A DNA stretch of 36,828 bases from Chloroflexota bacterium. Its GTDB lineage: Bacteria > Chloroflexota > Anaerolineae > Aggregatilineales > Ch27. The stretch spans positions 1 through 36,828 of the forward strand of contig JAIOAT010000037.1 of NCBI GenBank assembly GCA_019873685.1. The letters run 5' to 3'. Of the stretch, positions 22,201 through 32,682 are shown one piece after another. Positions within the stretch are counted from its first letter, which is position 1. Each line of letters begins with the position of its first letter. The notes under the pieces were generated by a model. The model was not told where the DNA came from. It searched no databases and was given only the letters and a program-made list of their open reading frames with translations. Made by a program: the position numbers and the translations under genes.

Positions 22201-22926
22201 ATGGCACGCTTGATCGATCTATCAGGGAAGATCACCAGTGGAATGTGGGATTACAACCAGCTTGACCTGGGCGGGGCTGTCCTGCCGCCTGTGGAGATCA
22301 GGCCGGTGGCATCCATTGCCGCGCACGGCTTTGACGCACACGCACTGCAGCTCTCCACCCTGACCGGCAGCTACCTGGAGACCTCCGCCCATCTCATCGC
22401 AGGCGGCCCGACCATCGATCAGATCGGCGTGGAAGCCTTCATCCGTCCAGCGCGCATCCTGCGCCTGCCCACCGCCGAACCCTATACGCTCATCCGCGCT
22501 GACGACCTGCGCCGCTGCGATCCGGGCCTCCGGGAAGGCGAGGCGCTGCTGATCGACACTGGCTGGGGGCGGCGCTGGAACCAGCCGGAATACGTGACCC
22601 AGGCGCCGGCCTTTGCCCGTTCCACCCTCGACTGGTTCCTGGAACAACCTTTCAGCATCCTGGGGCTGGACACGCCGGTGATGGAATGCCGGTGGGCTGA
22701 TCGGGTTGACGCAGACATCCAGGATGAGGTCGGCAGTCTGCTCGCCCCCCTCTACGAACGGGGGATGCTCTTGCTGGCCCCGCTGGTCAACCTGGATCAG
22801 GCCGATATCCTGGAAGGCACGCTGATCGCCTTTCCGCTGAACATCGCCGGGGTCTGTTCGACGCCATGCCGGGCGGTATTCGTGGAGGGTGTGCGCTGGC
22901 CACCCGATTCCTCCGGCGCGGCTTGA
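22201..22926 (+). CDS. Cyclase/kynurenine-formamidase-fold protein lacking the HxGTHxD motif
   Basis: The product has 241 residues from the ATG at 22201 (AGGAAAGG upstream). The longer open frame from 22135 overlaps nagA and is rejected. Overall it matches the cyclase family (PF04199): IDLSGKITSGMW at the start, RILRLP, then GEALLIDTGWGRRW, LGLDTPVME and a late LIAFPLNIAGV. The metal-binding signature of active members, HxGTHxDxPxH, reads LTGSYLETSAH here (about residues 57-67). The first His, second His and Asp are Leu, Tyr and Glu. It may be inactive as a metallo-hydrolase or use another chemistry. It lies between nagA and the iol operon, whose promoter overlaps its stop codon. Confidence 0.75.
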   Translation: MARLIDLSGKITSGMWDYNQLDLGGAVLPPVEIRPVASIAAHGFDAHALQLSTLTGSYLETSAHLIAGGPTIDQIGVEAFIRPARILRLPTAEPYTLIRADDLRRCDPGLREGEALLIDTGWGRRWNQPEYVTQAPAFARSTLDWFLEQPFSILGLDTPVMECRWADRVDADIQDEVGSLLAPLYERGMLLLAPLVNLDQADILEGTLIAFPLNIAGVCSTPCRAVFVEGVRWPPDSSGAA

Positions 22927-22951
22927 CGTTGATTCGCCATTCGGGTAAAGT
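22923..22951 (+). promoter_or_regulatory. Promoter of the iol operon
   Basis: TTGACG (22923-22928), a 17-bp spacer and TAAAGT (22946-22951) form one of the best promoters in the window. The -35 overlaps the TGA stop of the cyclase-family gene. Transcription would start about 70 nt before iolA, so the iol genes can be expressed separately from nagA. No obvious operator palindrome is visible beside it. Confidence 0.65.
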
Positions 22952-23027
22952 GCGGACAATACACCCATCCCGTTTCAACGCCTCCCAATAGTTTGCCTTT
23001 TACCCTGCTCACCAGTGAGAAACCGTT

Positions 23028-24506
<1,479 letters not shown>

Positions 24507-24532
24507 CCCATCGGTACACGAGGAAAAGCGCC

Positions 24533-25543
24533 TTGGACAAAGCTTACGATCTCCTGAGCATTGGCCGCAGCGGGATTGACCTGTACTCCAACGACATCGG
24601 CGCGCCGTTCGAGCAGATCACCAGCTTCGCGGCCTATGTCGGCGGCTCCCCCACCAACATCAGCGTGGGGGCCAATCGCCTGGGGTTGAAGACCGCCCTG
24701 CTGACCGGCCTGGGCCAGGACCCGGTCGGCGACTTCATCCTCCACTTCCTGAACAACGAAGGCATCGACACCCGTTACATTGTGCGCAAGCCGGGCCGGC
24801 GCAGCGCCGCCGTGCTGCTCGGCATCCAGCCGCCGGATCGCTTTCCGCTGGTCTTTTACCGCGACAACTGCGCCGACACCGAGATCACGATCGACGATGT
24901 GCTGGCCGCGCCGATCGCGCAGGCCAGGGTCGTGCAGATCGCCGGGACCAATCTGGCCAAGGAACCCGCCCGCAGCGCCACGTTCTTCGCGGCGGAAATG
25001 GCGCGGCAGCATGGCGCGAAAGTCGTCCTGGACATCGACTTCCGCCCCGATCAGTGGCACGACGTGCGCGCCTTCGGCGTGATGATCCGCGCCCTGTTGC
25101 CGCTGGTGGATACCGCTATCGGCACCGAGGATGAGATCAACGCGGCCATGCTGAGCGACCCTACCCAGGTCAGGCTGACTCAGTCGCTTTCAGACGCGCG
25201 AGTTGTTGGCGATGTCGAGCACGCTATCGCTGCCCTGCTCAGCCGTGGCCCGCAGGCCCTGATCCAGAAGCGCGGGGCGCAGGGTGTACGGATTCATCTG
25301 GCCAGCGGCGAGGTCATTGATGCGCCAGGCTTCCCGGTCGAGGTCTACAACATCCTGGGGGCTGGCGATGCCTTCGCCGCCGGTTTCCTGTACGGCTATG
25401 TCAAAGGCTGGAGCTGGTACCGCGCGGCCCGGCTGGGCAATGCCTGCGGCGCGATCGTCGTCACCAAGCACGGCTGCGCCAACTTCATGCCCACGATGGC
25501 CGAAGTCGAAGCGTTCGTCCAGCCCTATGGCGGTCTGGAGTGA
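24533..25543 (+). CDS. iolC: 5-dehydro-2-deoxygluconokinase (IolC)
   Basis: The 336-residue PfkB-family sugar kinase phosphorylates 2-deoxy-5-keto-gluconate in inositol catabolism. The start is most likely the TTG at 24533, because GAGGAAAA stands just upstream and the protein then opens LDKAYDLLSIGRSGIDLY. The frame continues upstream to 24488, inside iolA, without a ribosome-binding site. Markers are YVGGSPTNISVGANRLG, IDFRPDQW and the catalytic NILGAGDAFAAGFLYG. It lacks the C-terminal DUF2090/IolJ-like extension found in some bacteria. The matching aldolase IolJ is not in the window. Confidence 0.92.
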   Translation: MDKAYDLLSIGRSGIDLYSNDIGAPFEQITSFAAYVGGSPTNISVGANRLGLKTALLTGLGQDPVGDFILHFLNNEGIDTRYIVRKPGRRSAAVLLGIQPPDRFPLVFYRDNCADTEITIDDVLAAPIAQARVVQIAGTNLAKEPARSATFFAAEMARQHGAKVVLDIDFRPDQWHDVRAFGVMIRALLPLVDTAIGTEDEINAAMLSDPTQVRLTQSLSDARVVGDVEHAIAALLSRGPQALIQKRGAQGVRIHLASGEVIDAPGFPVEVYNILGAGDAFAAGFLYGYVKGWSWYRAARLGNACGAIVVTKHGCANFMPTMAEVEAFVQPYGGLE

Positions 25544-25557
25544 AAAGGACGGAGATC

Positions 25558-26448
25558 ATGAACTACACGGCTGAAACGCTCCTCATCCGCGCCACAGACA
25601 ACGGCAGCACAGGTGTCTTTGCGGAAGTCACGCCGGAACGCGCCGGTTGGCGCTACCTGAACATGGCTGCCCGCCGCCTGAATCACGGCGAACGCTGGGC
25701 CGCCACTACCGGCGAGTACGAATACGCTCATGTCATCCTGGGCGGCGTGTGCCACATCCGCACCAGCCGGGGCGATTTCCTCAAGGTTGGCCGCCGCCCG
25801 AACGTCTTCAGCGGGATGCCCTATGCCCTCTACCTGCCCCGCCATACCGACTTTGAGATCGAGGCGCTGACTGATGGCTTTGAGGTAGCCAGCTGCTGGG
25901 TACCCACGGACCAGGATCACCCCGCCCGGCTGGTCACGCCAACGGACAGCACTATCGAACTGCGCGGCGGCGGCAATGCCTCCCGCCAGATCAACAGCAT
26001 CATCCCGCCGGGCTTCGATTGCCACCGCATCGTGGCCTGCGAGGTCTACACGCCGGGCGGCAACTGGTCCAGCTACCCGCCGCACAAGCATGATGTCCAC
26101 CGCGAGGATGGGCACGGCAATCTGCTGGAGGCCGACCTGGAGGAGATTTACTTCTACAAGATCGACCGGCCCGAAGGCTACGCCTACCAGCGCGTCTACA
26201 ACGACGATCGTTCCATTGACGCGCTGATGCTGGCCCGGCAGCACGATTGCGTGCTCGTGCCGGAAGGCTACCATCCGGTCGTCAGCGCGCACGGCTACAC
26301 CACGTACTACCTCAACTTCCTGGCCGGGTCTGCCCAGTCGTTGGCCGCGACCGATGATCCGGCCTATGCCTGGATCAAGGGCACCTGGACGGCCATCGAT
26401 CCGCGCCTGCCGGTGGTGGATCACGACATGGAGCCGGTGCAACTGTAA
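25558..26448 (+). CDS. iolB: 5-deoxy-glucuronate isomerase (IolB)
   Basis: The product has 296 residues from the ATG at 25558 (GGACGGAG upstream). An ATG at 25540 overlaps the iolC end and is less likely. The bicupin enzyme converts 5-deoxy-glucuronate to 2-deoxy-5-keto-gluconate, the substrate of IolC. It contains the metal-binding cupin motif SSYPPHKHD followed by LEEIYFYKI, and VPEGYHPV with a further His. These are the usual ligands of KduI/IolB-type isomerases. The length is slightly above the usual 270. The gene is 14 bp after iolC and 8 bp before iolD. Confidence 0.93.
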   Translation: MNYTAETLLIRATDNGSTGVFAEVTPERAGWRYLNMAARRLNHGERWAATTGEYEYAHVILGGVCHIRTSRGDFLKVGRRPNVFSGMPYALYLPRHTDFEIEALTDGFEVASCWVPTDQDHPARLVTPTDSTIELRGGGNASRQINSIIPPGFDCHRIVACEVYTPGGNWSSYPPHKHDVHREDGHGNLLEADLEEIYFYKIDRPEGYAYQRVYNDDRSIDALMLARQHDCVLVPEGYHPVVSAHGYTTYYLNFLAGSAQSLAATDDPAYAWIKGTWTAIDPRLPVVDHDMEPVQL

Positions 26449-26456
26449 GAGGGGGG

Positions 26457-28325
26457 ATGATGACCACCAGACGTTTGACCATGGCGCAGGCGCTGATTGC
26501 CTTCCTGCAGAATCAGTACGTTGAGCGCGACGGGGTGGAAAACCCGTTCTTCGCCGGGGCGTGGGGCATCTTCGGCCACGGCAATGTGGCCGGGATCGGC
26601 CAGGCCCTGCAGCAATACGCGGATACCTTCCGCTACTACCAGACCCGCAACGAACAGGCGATGGTGCACCTGGCCGTGGCCTACGCCAAGATGAAGAACC
26701 GCCTGCAGACCTTCGCCTGCACGTCCTCCATCGGCCCCGGCGCAACCAACATGATCACCGGCGCGGCGACCGCCACCGTCAACCGCATCCCGGTGCTGCT
26801 GCTACCCGGCGATATCTTCGCCGAGCGTTTGCAGGCCCCTGTGCTCCAGCAACTCGAATGGGAGCATTCACAGGACATCTCGGTCAACGATTGTTTCAAG
26901 CCGGTTTCCCGCTACTGGGACCGCCTGACCCGCCCGGAACAACTCCTGACCGCCCTGCCGGAGGCCATGCGTGTACTGACCTCCCCGGCGGATACCGGCG
27001 CGGTGACGCTGGCCCTGCCGCAGGATGTGCAGACGATGGCCTACGATTACCCGGAAGCGTTCTTCCGACGGCGCGTCTGGCACATCCCGCGCAACCGCCC
27101 CGACGCTGCCCTGCTGCGGCAGGCCGCCGAATGGATCCGCGCCAGCCGCCAGCCGCTGATCATCGCCGGAGGCGGCGTCCACTACAGCGACGCGACAGCT
27201 ATGCTGCGGCGCTTTGTGGAGGCGACCGGCATCCCCGTCGGGGAAACCCAGGCCGGCAAGGGCGCCCTGCCCTACAACCACCCTGCTTGCCTGGGCGCGA
27301 TCGGCGCGACCGGCACCCGCGGCGCGAACCTGATCGCCCGCGAAGCCGACCTGATCATCGGCATTGGCACGCGCTACACCGACTTCACCACAGCCTCCAA
27401 AACCCAGTTCCAGAACCCGGAGCTGCGCTTTATCAACATCAACGTGGCCGAGTTTGACGCCGGGAAGCACAGCGCCATCCCCCTGGTCGGCGACGCCCGC
27501 GTGACGCTTGAAGAGCTGCTTGGCCTGCTGGAAGGCTGGGCGGTTGATCCGGCCTACCGGGGACGTTGCGCCGACTACAACGCCGCCTGGGACGCCGAAG
27601 TAGAACGCATCTACAACCTGGAGCACGGCCCGCTGCTCAGCCAGGGGGAGGTGATTGGCGTGCTCAACAGGCTCACCCGTCCGCAGGATGTGGTGCTCTG
27701 CGCGGCGGGCAGCCTGCCCGGCGACCTGCATAAGCTCTGGCGCACCCGTGACCCCAAAGGCTACCACCTGGAATACGGCTATTCCTGCATGGGCTACGAG
27801 ATTCCGGGCGGGATCGGGGTCAAGATGGCCGCACCGGAGCGTGACGTCTGGGTGATGGTCGGCGATGGCTCCTACCTGATGATGCCCACCGAGATCGTCA
27901 CAGCCGTGCAGGAGGGCATCGCCGTCAAGATCGTGCTGCTGGATAACCACGGCTTCGCCAGCATTGGCGGGCTTTCCAAGAGCGTGGGCAGCGACGGCTT
28001 CGGCACCAAGTACCGTTACCGCACCGCCTCCGGCCATCTGGATGGCGAGGTGTTGCCGATCGATTACGCCGCCAACGCGGAGAGCCTGGGCGCGCGTGTG
28101 TTCCGCGCCAATAGCCGGGACGCTCTGGCCGACGCCGTGCGCCAGGCCCAGCAGATCACCGACCGCCCGGTCTGCATCGTCGTTGAGACCGACCGCCGCC
28201 AGCGTGTGGGCAGCTACGAATCCTGGTGGGATGTGGCCGTGGCGGAAGTCGCGGAGAATCCGGACGTACAGGCCGCCCGCCACGAATATGAGGTGCGCAA
28301 GCGCCAGCAGCGCCACTATCTGTGA
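26457..28325 (+). CDS. iolD: 3D-(3,5/4)-trihydroxycyclohexane-1,2-dione hydrolase (IolD)
   Basis: The 622-residue thiamine-diphosphate enzyme opens the ring of the diketo-inositol made by IolE. It starts [12 protein letters not shown] and has the IolD-specific [21 protein letters not shown]. The ThDP-activating Glu lies in [14 protein letters not shown], and [27 protein letters not shown] follows in pieces. The ThDP/Mg motif is [15 protein letters not shown] followed by LLDNHGF. The length is normal for IolD (about 620-645). Two ATGs at 26457 and 26460 share a GAGGGG ribosome-binding site; either may be used. Confidence 0.95.
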   Translation: MMTTRRLTMAQALIAFLQNQYVERDGVENPFFAGAWGIFGHGNVAGIGQALQQYADTFRYYQTRNEQAMVHLAVAYAKMKNRLQTFACTSSIGPGATNMITGAATATVNRIPVLLLPGDIFAERLQAPVLQQLEWEHSQDISVNDCFKPVSRYWDRLTRPEQLLTALPEAMRVLTSPADTGAVTLALPQDVQTMAYDYPEAFFRRRVWHIPRNRPDAALLRQAAEWIRASRQPLIIAGGGVHYSDATAMLRRFVEATGIPVGETQAGKGALPYNHPACLGAIGATGTRGANLIAREADLIIGIGTRYTDFTTASKTQFQNPELRFININVAEFDAGKHSAIPLVGDARVTLEELLGLLEGWAVDPAYRGRCADYNAAWDAEVERIYNLEHGPLLSQGEVIGVLNRLTRPQDVVLCAAGSLPGDLHKLWRTRDPKGYHLEYGYSCMGYEIPGGIGVKMAAPERDVWVMVGDGSYLMMPTEIVTAVQEGIAVKIVLLDNHGFASIGGLSKSVGSDGFGTKYRYRTASGHLDGEVLPIDYAANAESLGARVFRANSRDALADAVRQAQQITDRPVCIVVETDRRQRVGSYESWWDVAVAEVAENPDVQAARHEYEVRKRQQRHYL

Positions 28326-28354
28326 TCACACGCAACAAGGAGAAGAGGAGAGGC

Positions 28355-29266
28355 ATGAGCGAACCAATCATTCGCGTGGCCAACGCGCCCTGTTCCTGGG
28401 GCGTACTGGAATTCGGTTTGGAAGGCCAGGCGGCAGGGTACGCGCAGGTGCTGGACGAAATTGCCGCCACCGGCTACGCTGGCACCGAACTGGGCGACTG
28501 GGGCTTCATGCCCACTGATCCCCCCGCCCTGCGGGCCGAACTGGATCGACGCGGTCTGACCCTGATGGCGGCGTTTGTGCCAGTCGCGCTCAAAGATCGG
28601 ACTACCCATGCCGCTGGCGAGGGGGTAGCCGTGCGCACCGCCCGCCTGCTGCGTGAGGCAGCGGGGGAAGAGTGCTTCATCGTCCTGGCCGACGCCAACG
28701 GGACCGTTCCAGTCCGCACCAAGAACGCCGGGCGGATCTCCCCCATTCACGGCCTGACCGAGCCGGAGTGGGAAACCTTCGCCGATGGCGTGGAGCGTAT
28801 TGCGGCAGCCGTCCGGCGGACGACCGGCCTGCGCACTGTCTTCCACCATCACTGCGCCGGTTACATTGAGACCCCCTCTGAGATCGACCGGCTGATGACC
28901 ATGACCGACCCGCAGCTGGTCGGGCTGGTGCTGGATACCGGCCATGCCATGTTTGGCGGCGGAGACCCGCTGGCGATGCTGCGCCACTACCGCGACCGCA
29001 TCTGGCATGTGCACTTCAAGGACTTCGACCCGCAGGTTGCCGCGCAGGGACGGGCGGAAGGCTGGGACTACTTTGAGGCCGTGCGGCACGGTATCTTCTG
29101 TGAGCTGGGCAAAGGCGCGGTGAACTTCCCGGCAGTGCTGGCCGACCTGAAGGCGCACGGCTACAGCGGCTGGGTCGTCGTGGAGCAGGATGTCCTGCCC
29201 TCGCTGGGATCGCCTAAGGCCAGCGCCCAGCGCAACCGCGATTACCTGCGCAGCATTGGCCTGTAG
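28355..29266 (+). CDS. iolE: Inosose dehydratase (IolE)
   Basis: The product has 303 residues from the ATG at 28355, preceded by a purine-rich GGAGAAGAGGAGAGG. A start 33 bp further up reads through that ribosome-binding site and is rejected. The xylose-isomerase-like TIM barrel removes water from 2-keto-myo-inositol. It has [14 protein letters not shown] at the start, [42 protein letters not shown] with its metal Asp/His, [10 protein letters not shown] and VVVEQDVLP. The order matches IolE closely. It is 29 bp after iolD and upstream of iolG, which makes its substrate. Confidence 0.93.
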   Translation: MSEPIIRVANAPCSWGVLEFGLEGQAAGYAQVLDEIAATGYAGTELGDWGFMPTDPPALRAELDRRGLTLMAAFVPVALKDRTTHAAGEGVAVRTARLLREAAGEECFIVLADANGTVPVRTKNAGRISPIHGLTEPEWETFADGVERIAAAVRRTTGLRTVFHHHCAGYIETPSEIDRLMTMTDPQLVGLVLDTGHAMFGGGDPLAMLRHYRDRIWHVHFKDFDPQVAAQGRAEGWDYFEAVRHGIFCELGKGAVNFPAVLADLKAHGYSGWVVVEQDVLPSLGSPKASAQRNRDYLRSIGL

Positions 29267-29329
29267 CCATTTGTGTTTCCGGGCCGCGCCCTGCCGCGCG
29301 GCCTGCCCGACTCCTGGAACGAGGTACGT

Positions 29330-30340
29330 ATGACCATCAATATTGGCGTCATCGGCGCCGGACGCATCGGCAAAGTCCACGCGGAAAACATCGCCTACCG
29401 CATCCCGGAGGCGCGGGTGCTGGCGGTGGCGGATGTCGTCAGCGAGGCGGCCCAGGGGCTGGCCGCCCGGCTGAACATCCCCCTGGCTACGACCGACTAC
29501 CGCGAAATCCTGGCCCGGCCAGAGATCGACGCTGTGCTCGTCTGCTCCTCCACCGATACGCACGCCCGGATCATCATCGATGCTGCCGCCGCCGGTAAGC
29601 ATATCTTCGCCGAAAAGCCGATCGACCTCGACCTGGCGGTGGTGGATAGCGCCCTGGCGGCGGTGGAAAAAGCGGGCGTCAAGTTCTTCGTGGGCTTCAA
29701 CCGCCGCTTTGACCCAACCTTTGCCCGCGTGCGGGAGGCCATCGCCAGCGGCGCAATTGGTGACGTACACCTGCTGCACATCATCAGCCGCGATCCGGCC
29801 CCGCCGCCTATCGCCTACGTCCGCGTCTCCGGCGGCATGTTCGTTGATATGACCATCCACGACTTCGACATGGCCCGCTTCCTGGTGGGCAGCGAGGTGG
29901 AAGAAGTCTACACCCGCGCGGCGGTGCGCGTTGACCCGGCTATCGGCGCGGCGGGGGATGTGGACACCGCCGTAATCGTGCTCACCTTCGCCAATGGCGC
30001 CATCGCCACCATCGACAACAGCCGTCGCGCCGTCTACGGCTACGATCAGCGCGTCGATGTGCTGGGCAGCAAGGGCGGGATCACCACCGGCAACCTGTTC
30101 CCCAATCAGGTCACCTTTAGCACTGCGGAAGCCATCTGCCGCGATCTGCCGCTCAACTTCTTCATGGAGCGCTACACAGAAAGCTACGTGCGGGAGATTC
30201 AGGCATTCATCGACGCGGTAGTCAACGACCGCCCGCCGGTCGTCACCGGGCGCGATGGGCGCGTGCCGATCGCCATCGCCCGCGCGGCGCGGCTCTCCTA
30301 CGAGCAGAATCGTCCCGTCCGGCTGAGCGAGATCGGCTGA
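29330..30340 (+). CDS. iolG: Inositol 2-dehydrogenase (IolG)
   Basis: The product has 336 residues from the ATG at 29330 (GGAACGAGGT upstream). The frame extends to 29273 without start signals. The NAD-dependent Gfo/Idh/MocA enzyme oxidises myo-inositol to scyllo-inosose, the first pathway step. The Rossmann motif is GVIGAGRIGKVHAENI, the conserved Lys is in EKPIDLDL, and the active-site MTIHDFDMARFL carries the catalytic Asp-His pair. GFNRRFDPTF follows the usual pattern of inositol dehydrogenases. It is the last gene of the iol operon. A long hairpin begins 33 bp after its stop. Confidence 0.93.
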   Translation: MTINIGVIGAGRIGKVHAENIAYRIPEARVLAVADVVSEAAQGLAARLNIPLATTDYREILARPEIDAVLVCSSTDTHARIIIDAAAAGKHIFAEKPIDLDLAVVDSALAAVEKAGVKFFVGFNRRFDPTFARVREAIASGAIGDVHLLHIISRDPAPPPIAYVRVSGGMFVDMTIHDFDMARFLVGSEVEEVYTRAAVRVDPAIGAAGDVDTAVIVLTFANGAIATIDNSRRAVYGYDQRVDVLGSKGGITTGNLFPNQVTFSTAEAICRDLPLNFFMERYTESYVREIQAFIDAVVNDRPPVVTGRDGRVPIAIARAARLSYEQNRPVRLSEIG

Positions 30341-30373
30341 CACCCGGCATTTGCCGCCCTCCAACAGCAGACA

Positions 30374-30410
30374 GACACCGGCAGAGCGCACAAAGCCCTC
30401 TGCCGGTGTC
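30374..30410. terminator. Hairpin terminator after the iol operon
   Basis: A perfect 13-bp stem GACACCGGCAGAG/CTCTGCCGGTGTC (30374-30386 with 30398-30410) has an 11-nt loop and lies between the convergent iolG and YkgJ-type genes. Neither side has a strong T-run (GATCTTG on the plus strand), so it may be a less efficient or factor-assisted terminator, or it may protect the 3' ends of both mRNAs. Confidence 0.65.
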
Positions 30411-30435
30411 GATCTTGAAAAGGGGGCGAGCTGTC

Positions 30436-30852
30436 TCAGGCGGCAGAAGCCACACCCTGCCAGTCCGGGGAGGGCGCCGTCTCCGTCTCAAACAGTGGCG
30501 GCAATCCCCAGGCAGCCCTGGCGCGGGTGCAACGCGCGAGATCGGCTTCCTCGTAGTGCAACACCCCGTCGGCCCACTCAACAGCGAAATCGCGGCAGGG
30601 CGATGGTCGTTGCTCATAGATTGCGCACGCCACCGCTCTGCCGATCTCGCCGGTCAGGGCGGCGCAGCGTGGCTGGCGGCCACTGGTTCCCTTCATGCAA
30701 CGGCGCAGTGGGCCAAGGTCTTCGGTCAGCGCCAGCGGAACGGTGCCGCCCGGCGCGTCATCGGCCTCCGCCCAGTAGAACGAAACACGATAATGGGCGC
30801 AGCATGCCCCACAGGTCAGGCAGGGATTGATCGGCATCACCTTGTCGGGCAT
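30436..30852 (-). CDS. YkgJ-family cysteine-cluster protein
   Basis: The 138-residue cytoplasmic protein opens with the hallmark CLTCGACC and has further conserved cysteines in [27 protein letters not shown] and ARCTRAR. Such proteins (UPF0153/YkgJ, PF03692) bind an iron-sulfur cluster or zinc. Their role is mostly unknown; some act in protein modification or flagellar systems. The start may be the ATG at 30852 or 30837; neither has a clear ribosome-binding site. It has its own promoter at 30934-30961 and stands alone, with no functional link to the sugar genes evident. Confidence 0.82.
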   Translation of the reverse strand: MPDKVMPINPCLTCGACCAHYRVSFYWAEADDAPGGTVPLALTEDLGPLRRCMKGTSGRQPRCAALTGEIGRAVACAIYEQRPSPCRDFAVEWADGVLHYEEADLARCTRARAAWGLPPLFETETAPSPDWQGVASAA

Positions 30853-30933
30853 AGGGCAACAACGGCGGATCCTCCATCACGAACGCCAGCCGGTTACGGC
30901 TGAGGCTTCCGTCACAACTGTAAGACACCCGCC

Positions 30934-30961
30934 ATTATAAGAAGGCTGCCCATCCTGAGAA
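30934..30961 (-). promoter_or_regulatory. Promoter of the YkgJ-type gene
   Basis: On the minus strand, TTCTCA (30961-30956), a 16-bp spacer and a perfect TATAAT (30939-30934) precede the gene. Transcription should start about 75-90 nt before the start codon. Confidence 0.5.
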
Positions 30962-31013
30962 CGTATAAGCTGCACGAAGCTGCTCAGGCAAGCGCGCCGA
31001 TTTTCCCCCCTCC

Positions 31014-32474
31014 CTATTGCACCTGCGCGACCAGCACCGTCACCGAGTGCGGCGGGAAGCTCATCTCCAGCGTATCGCCGGCAGCGGCGAGGGTGGTGTG
31101 GCTGACTCCTACCCGGTCGGGCGCGTCAAACGTATTTTCCGCCTTGATGTCCGAGCCATTGACGGTGTACACGTCAACCTTCCCGGCCAGACGACCCGCT
31201 GCCAGCTTGATCGCCGTCTCCGCCGCCGCGTCCCGGCTACGATTGACCACGAACAGGGCCAGTTCGCGCCCGGCTTCGCGGTAGGTCCCGGCAACATCCA
31301 GCACCCGCACACCGGTGTGCTCGCCCCCGCTGAAGGTCTCACCCGTCCAGAACACGTCCAGCGCGGCATCGCCGCAGTGCGTGCTATATAGCTCGAACGG
31401 ATAGAAGATTGTCTGCAGCACCAGACCCTCTTTGTGCGTGCGGATGGGAGCGATCATATTGACGATCTGGGCGATGTTGGCCATGCGCACAGTGCGAGCG
31501 TGGCGGATGAAGGCGTTGAAGTGCATGGCCGCTACCAGTGCGTCTTCCAGGTTATAGACTTCCTCAATACCCTTGTCCAGGTCGGTGCGGTAGACCACAT
31601 TCCATTCGCCGACGGCGATAGCGATCTCGCGCTTGATCCGCCGGTCGAGTTTGACGCCCCGGATCATACCCTCGATGCCCGCCAGCCGTTCCTCGATCGT
31701 CTCCGAGACGGTCATGAAGGCGGCGAAGTCATCCGCCCGGTTGTTGAAGTACCAGTGAATATCCACGTAATCCAGCAGGTCGCTGGCCTGCTCGATCAGC
31801 AGACGGATGCGTTCCAGGACATCCCCCTCCCAGTGCGAAATGGCGGAGGCCACCAGCTTGATCTGCGGGTCAACCCACTTCATCACCTTGCCGAACTCGG
31901 TGAAAGCGCGGGCGTATTCCTGCGGCGTCTTGTAGCCGATCTGCCAGTGACCGTCCACCTCGTTGCCGATGCCCCAGTAGCGGACGTTATGCGGCGCATC
32001 AAAACCATTCTCCCGGCGCAGGCGGGTGATAGCCGTGTCGGCAGTGCCGTTGCAGTACTCCACCCAGTCCCGCGCTTCGCGCATATCGCCATCGCCGCAG
32101 TTGACCACCAGGAACGGCTCCGTCCCCACCAGGCGGCAGAAGTGGATGAACTCGTCCGTGCCAAAGTGATTGCTGTCAATAGCGTGCCAGGCCAGGTCCA
32201 GACGGGCCGGACGCTTTTCGACGGGGCCAATGCCATCCCGCCAGTGGTAGCCGGAGGCGAAGTTGCCGCCGGGATACCGCACCAGCGGCATGCGTAGCCG
32301 ACGCAGGGCGGCGATCACATCCGGACGCAGGCCCCGCTCATCGGCCAGCGGCGACTCCGGATCATAGATTCCGCCATAAATACAGCGGGCCATATGCTCC
32401 GCGAACCCGCCGAAAATATTGCGATCGATGGCGGCCAGCGTATTTTCCAGGTTGACGTAGATTCGATTGCGCAT
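31014..32474 (-). CDS. Alpha-L-arabinofuranosidase, glycoside hydrolase family 51
   Basis: The 486-residue cytoplasmic enzyme has no signal peptide. It removes terminal arabinofuranose from oligosaccharides derived from arabinan, arabinoxylan or arabinogalactan. GH51 marks are FGGFAEHMARCIYGGIYDP (substrate loop), RYPGGNFASGYHW, and the acid/base Glu172 in GIGNEVDG. DYVDIHWYF and the nucleophile Glu290 in AVGEWNVVY follow. The C-terminal beta-domain follows from about residue 390. The length is typical of bacterial GH51 (about 490-510). GGGGGAAG precedes the ATG. It is divergent from the GH172 gene across a 208-bp interval, so both may share control. Confidence 0.93.
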   Translation of the reverse strand: MRNRIYVNLENTLAAIDRNIFGGFAEHMARCIYGGIYDPESPLADERGLRPDVIAALRRLRMPLVRYPGGNFASGYHWRDGIGPVEKRPARLDLAWHAIDSNHFGTDEFIHFCRLVGTEPFLVVNCGDGDMREARDWVEYCNGTADTAITRLRRENGFDAPHNVRYWGIGNEVDGHWQIGYKTPQEYARAFTEFGKVMKWVDPQIKLVASAISHWEGDVLERIRLLIEQASDLLDYVDIHWYFNNRADDFAAFMTVSETIEERLAGIEGMIRGVKLDRRIKREIAIAVGEWNVVYRTDLDKGIEEVYNLEDALVAAMHFNAFIRHARTVRMANIAQIVNMIAPIRTHKEGLVLQTIFYPFELYSTHCGDAALDVFWTGETFSGGEHTGVRVLDVAGTYREAGRELALFVVNRSRDAAAETAIKLAAGRLAGKVDVYTVNGSDIKAENTFDAPDRVGVSHTTLAAAGDTLEMSFPPHSVTVLVAQVQ

Positions 32475-32682
32475 CGTCTTCCCCCTGCAAAACGGAACAC
32501 AAGATCAGTGCGCCGGGCAACAAGGCGCGACGTCGGGTATGCTACATCGGGAGCCACAGATCGGCCAGAAGATCATCAGATCGGGCCTGTCCGAACCCTG
32601 ACCGGAGGCGCTACAATCGGCGGGCGTGAGGTCACTGCGGCGACCGTCCTCCGCTGGAGGGCGGTCTGGAGGGGAGATTGCG

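Noticed and set aside
28316-30391. A ~690-codon minus-strand open frame opposite iolE and iolG
   Set aside because: The plus-strand genes have complete family motifs and good ribosome-binding sites. The antisense frame is a codon-bias shadow.
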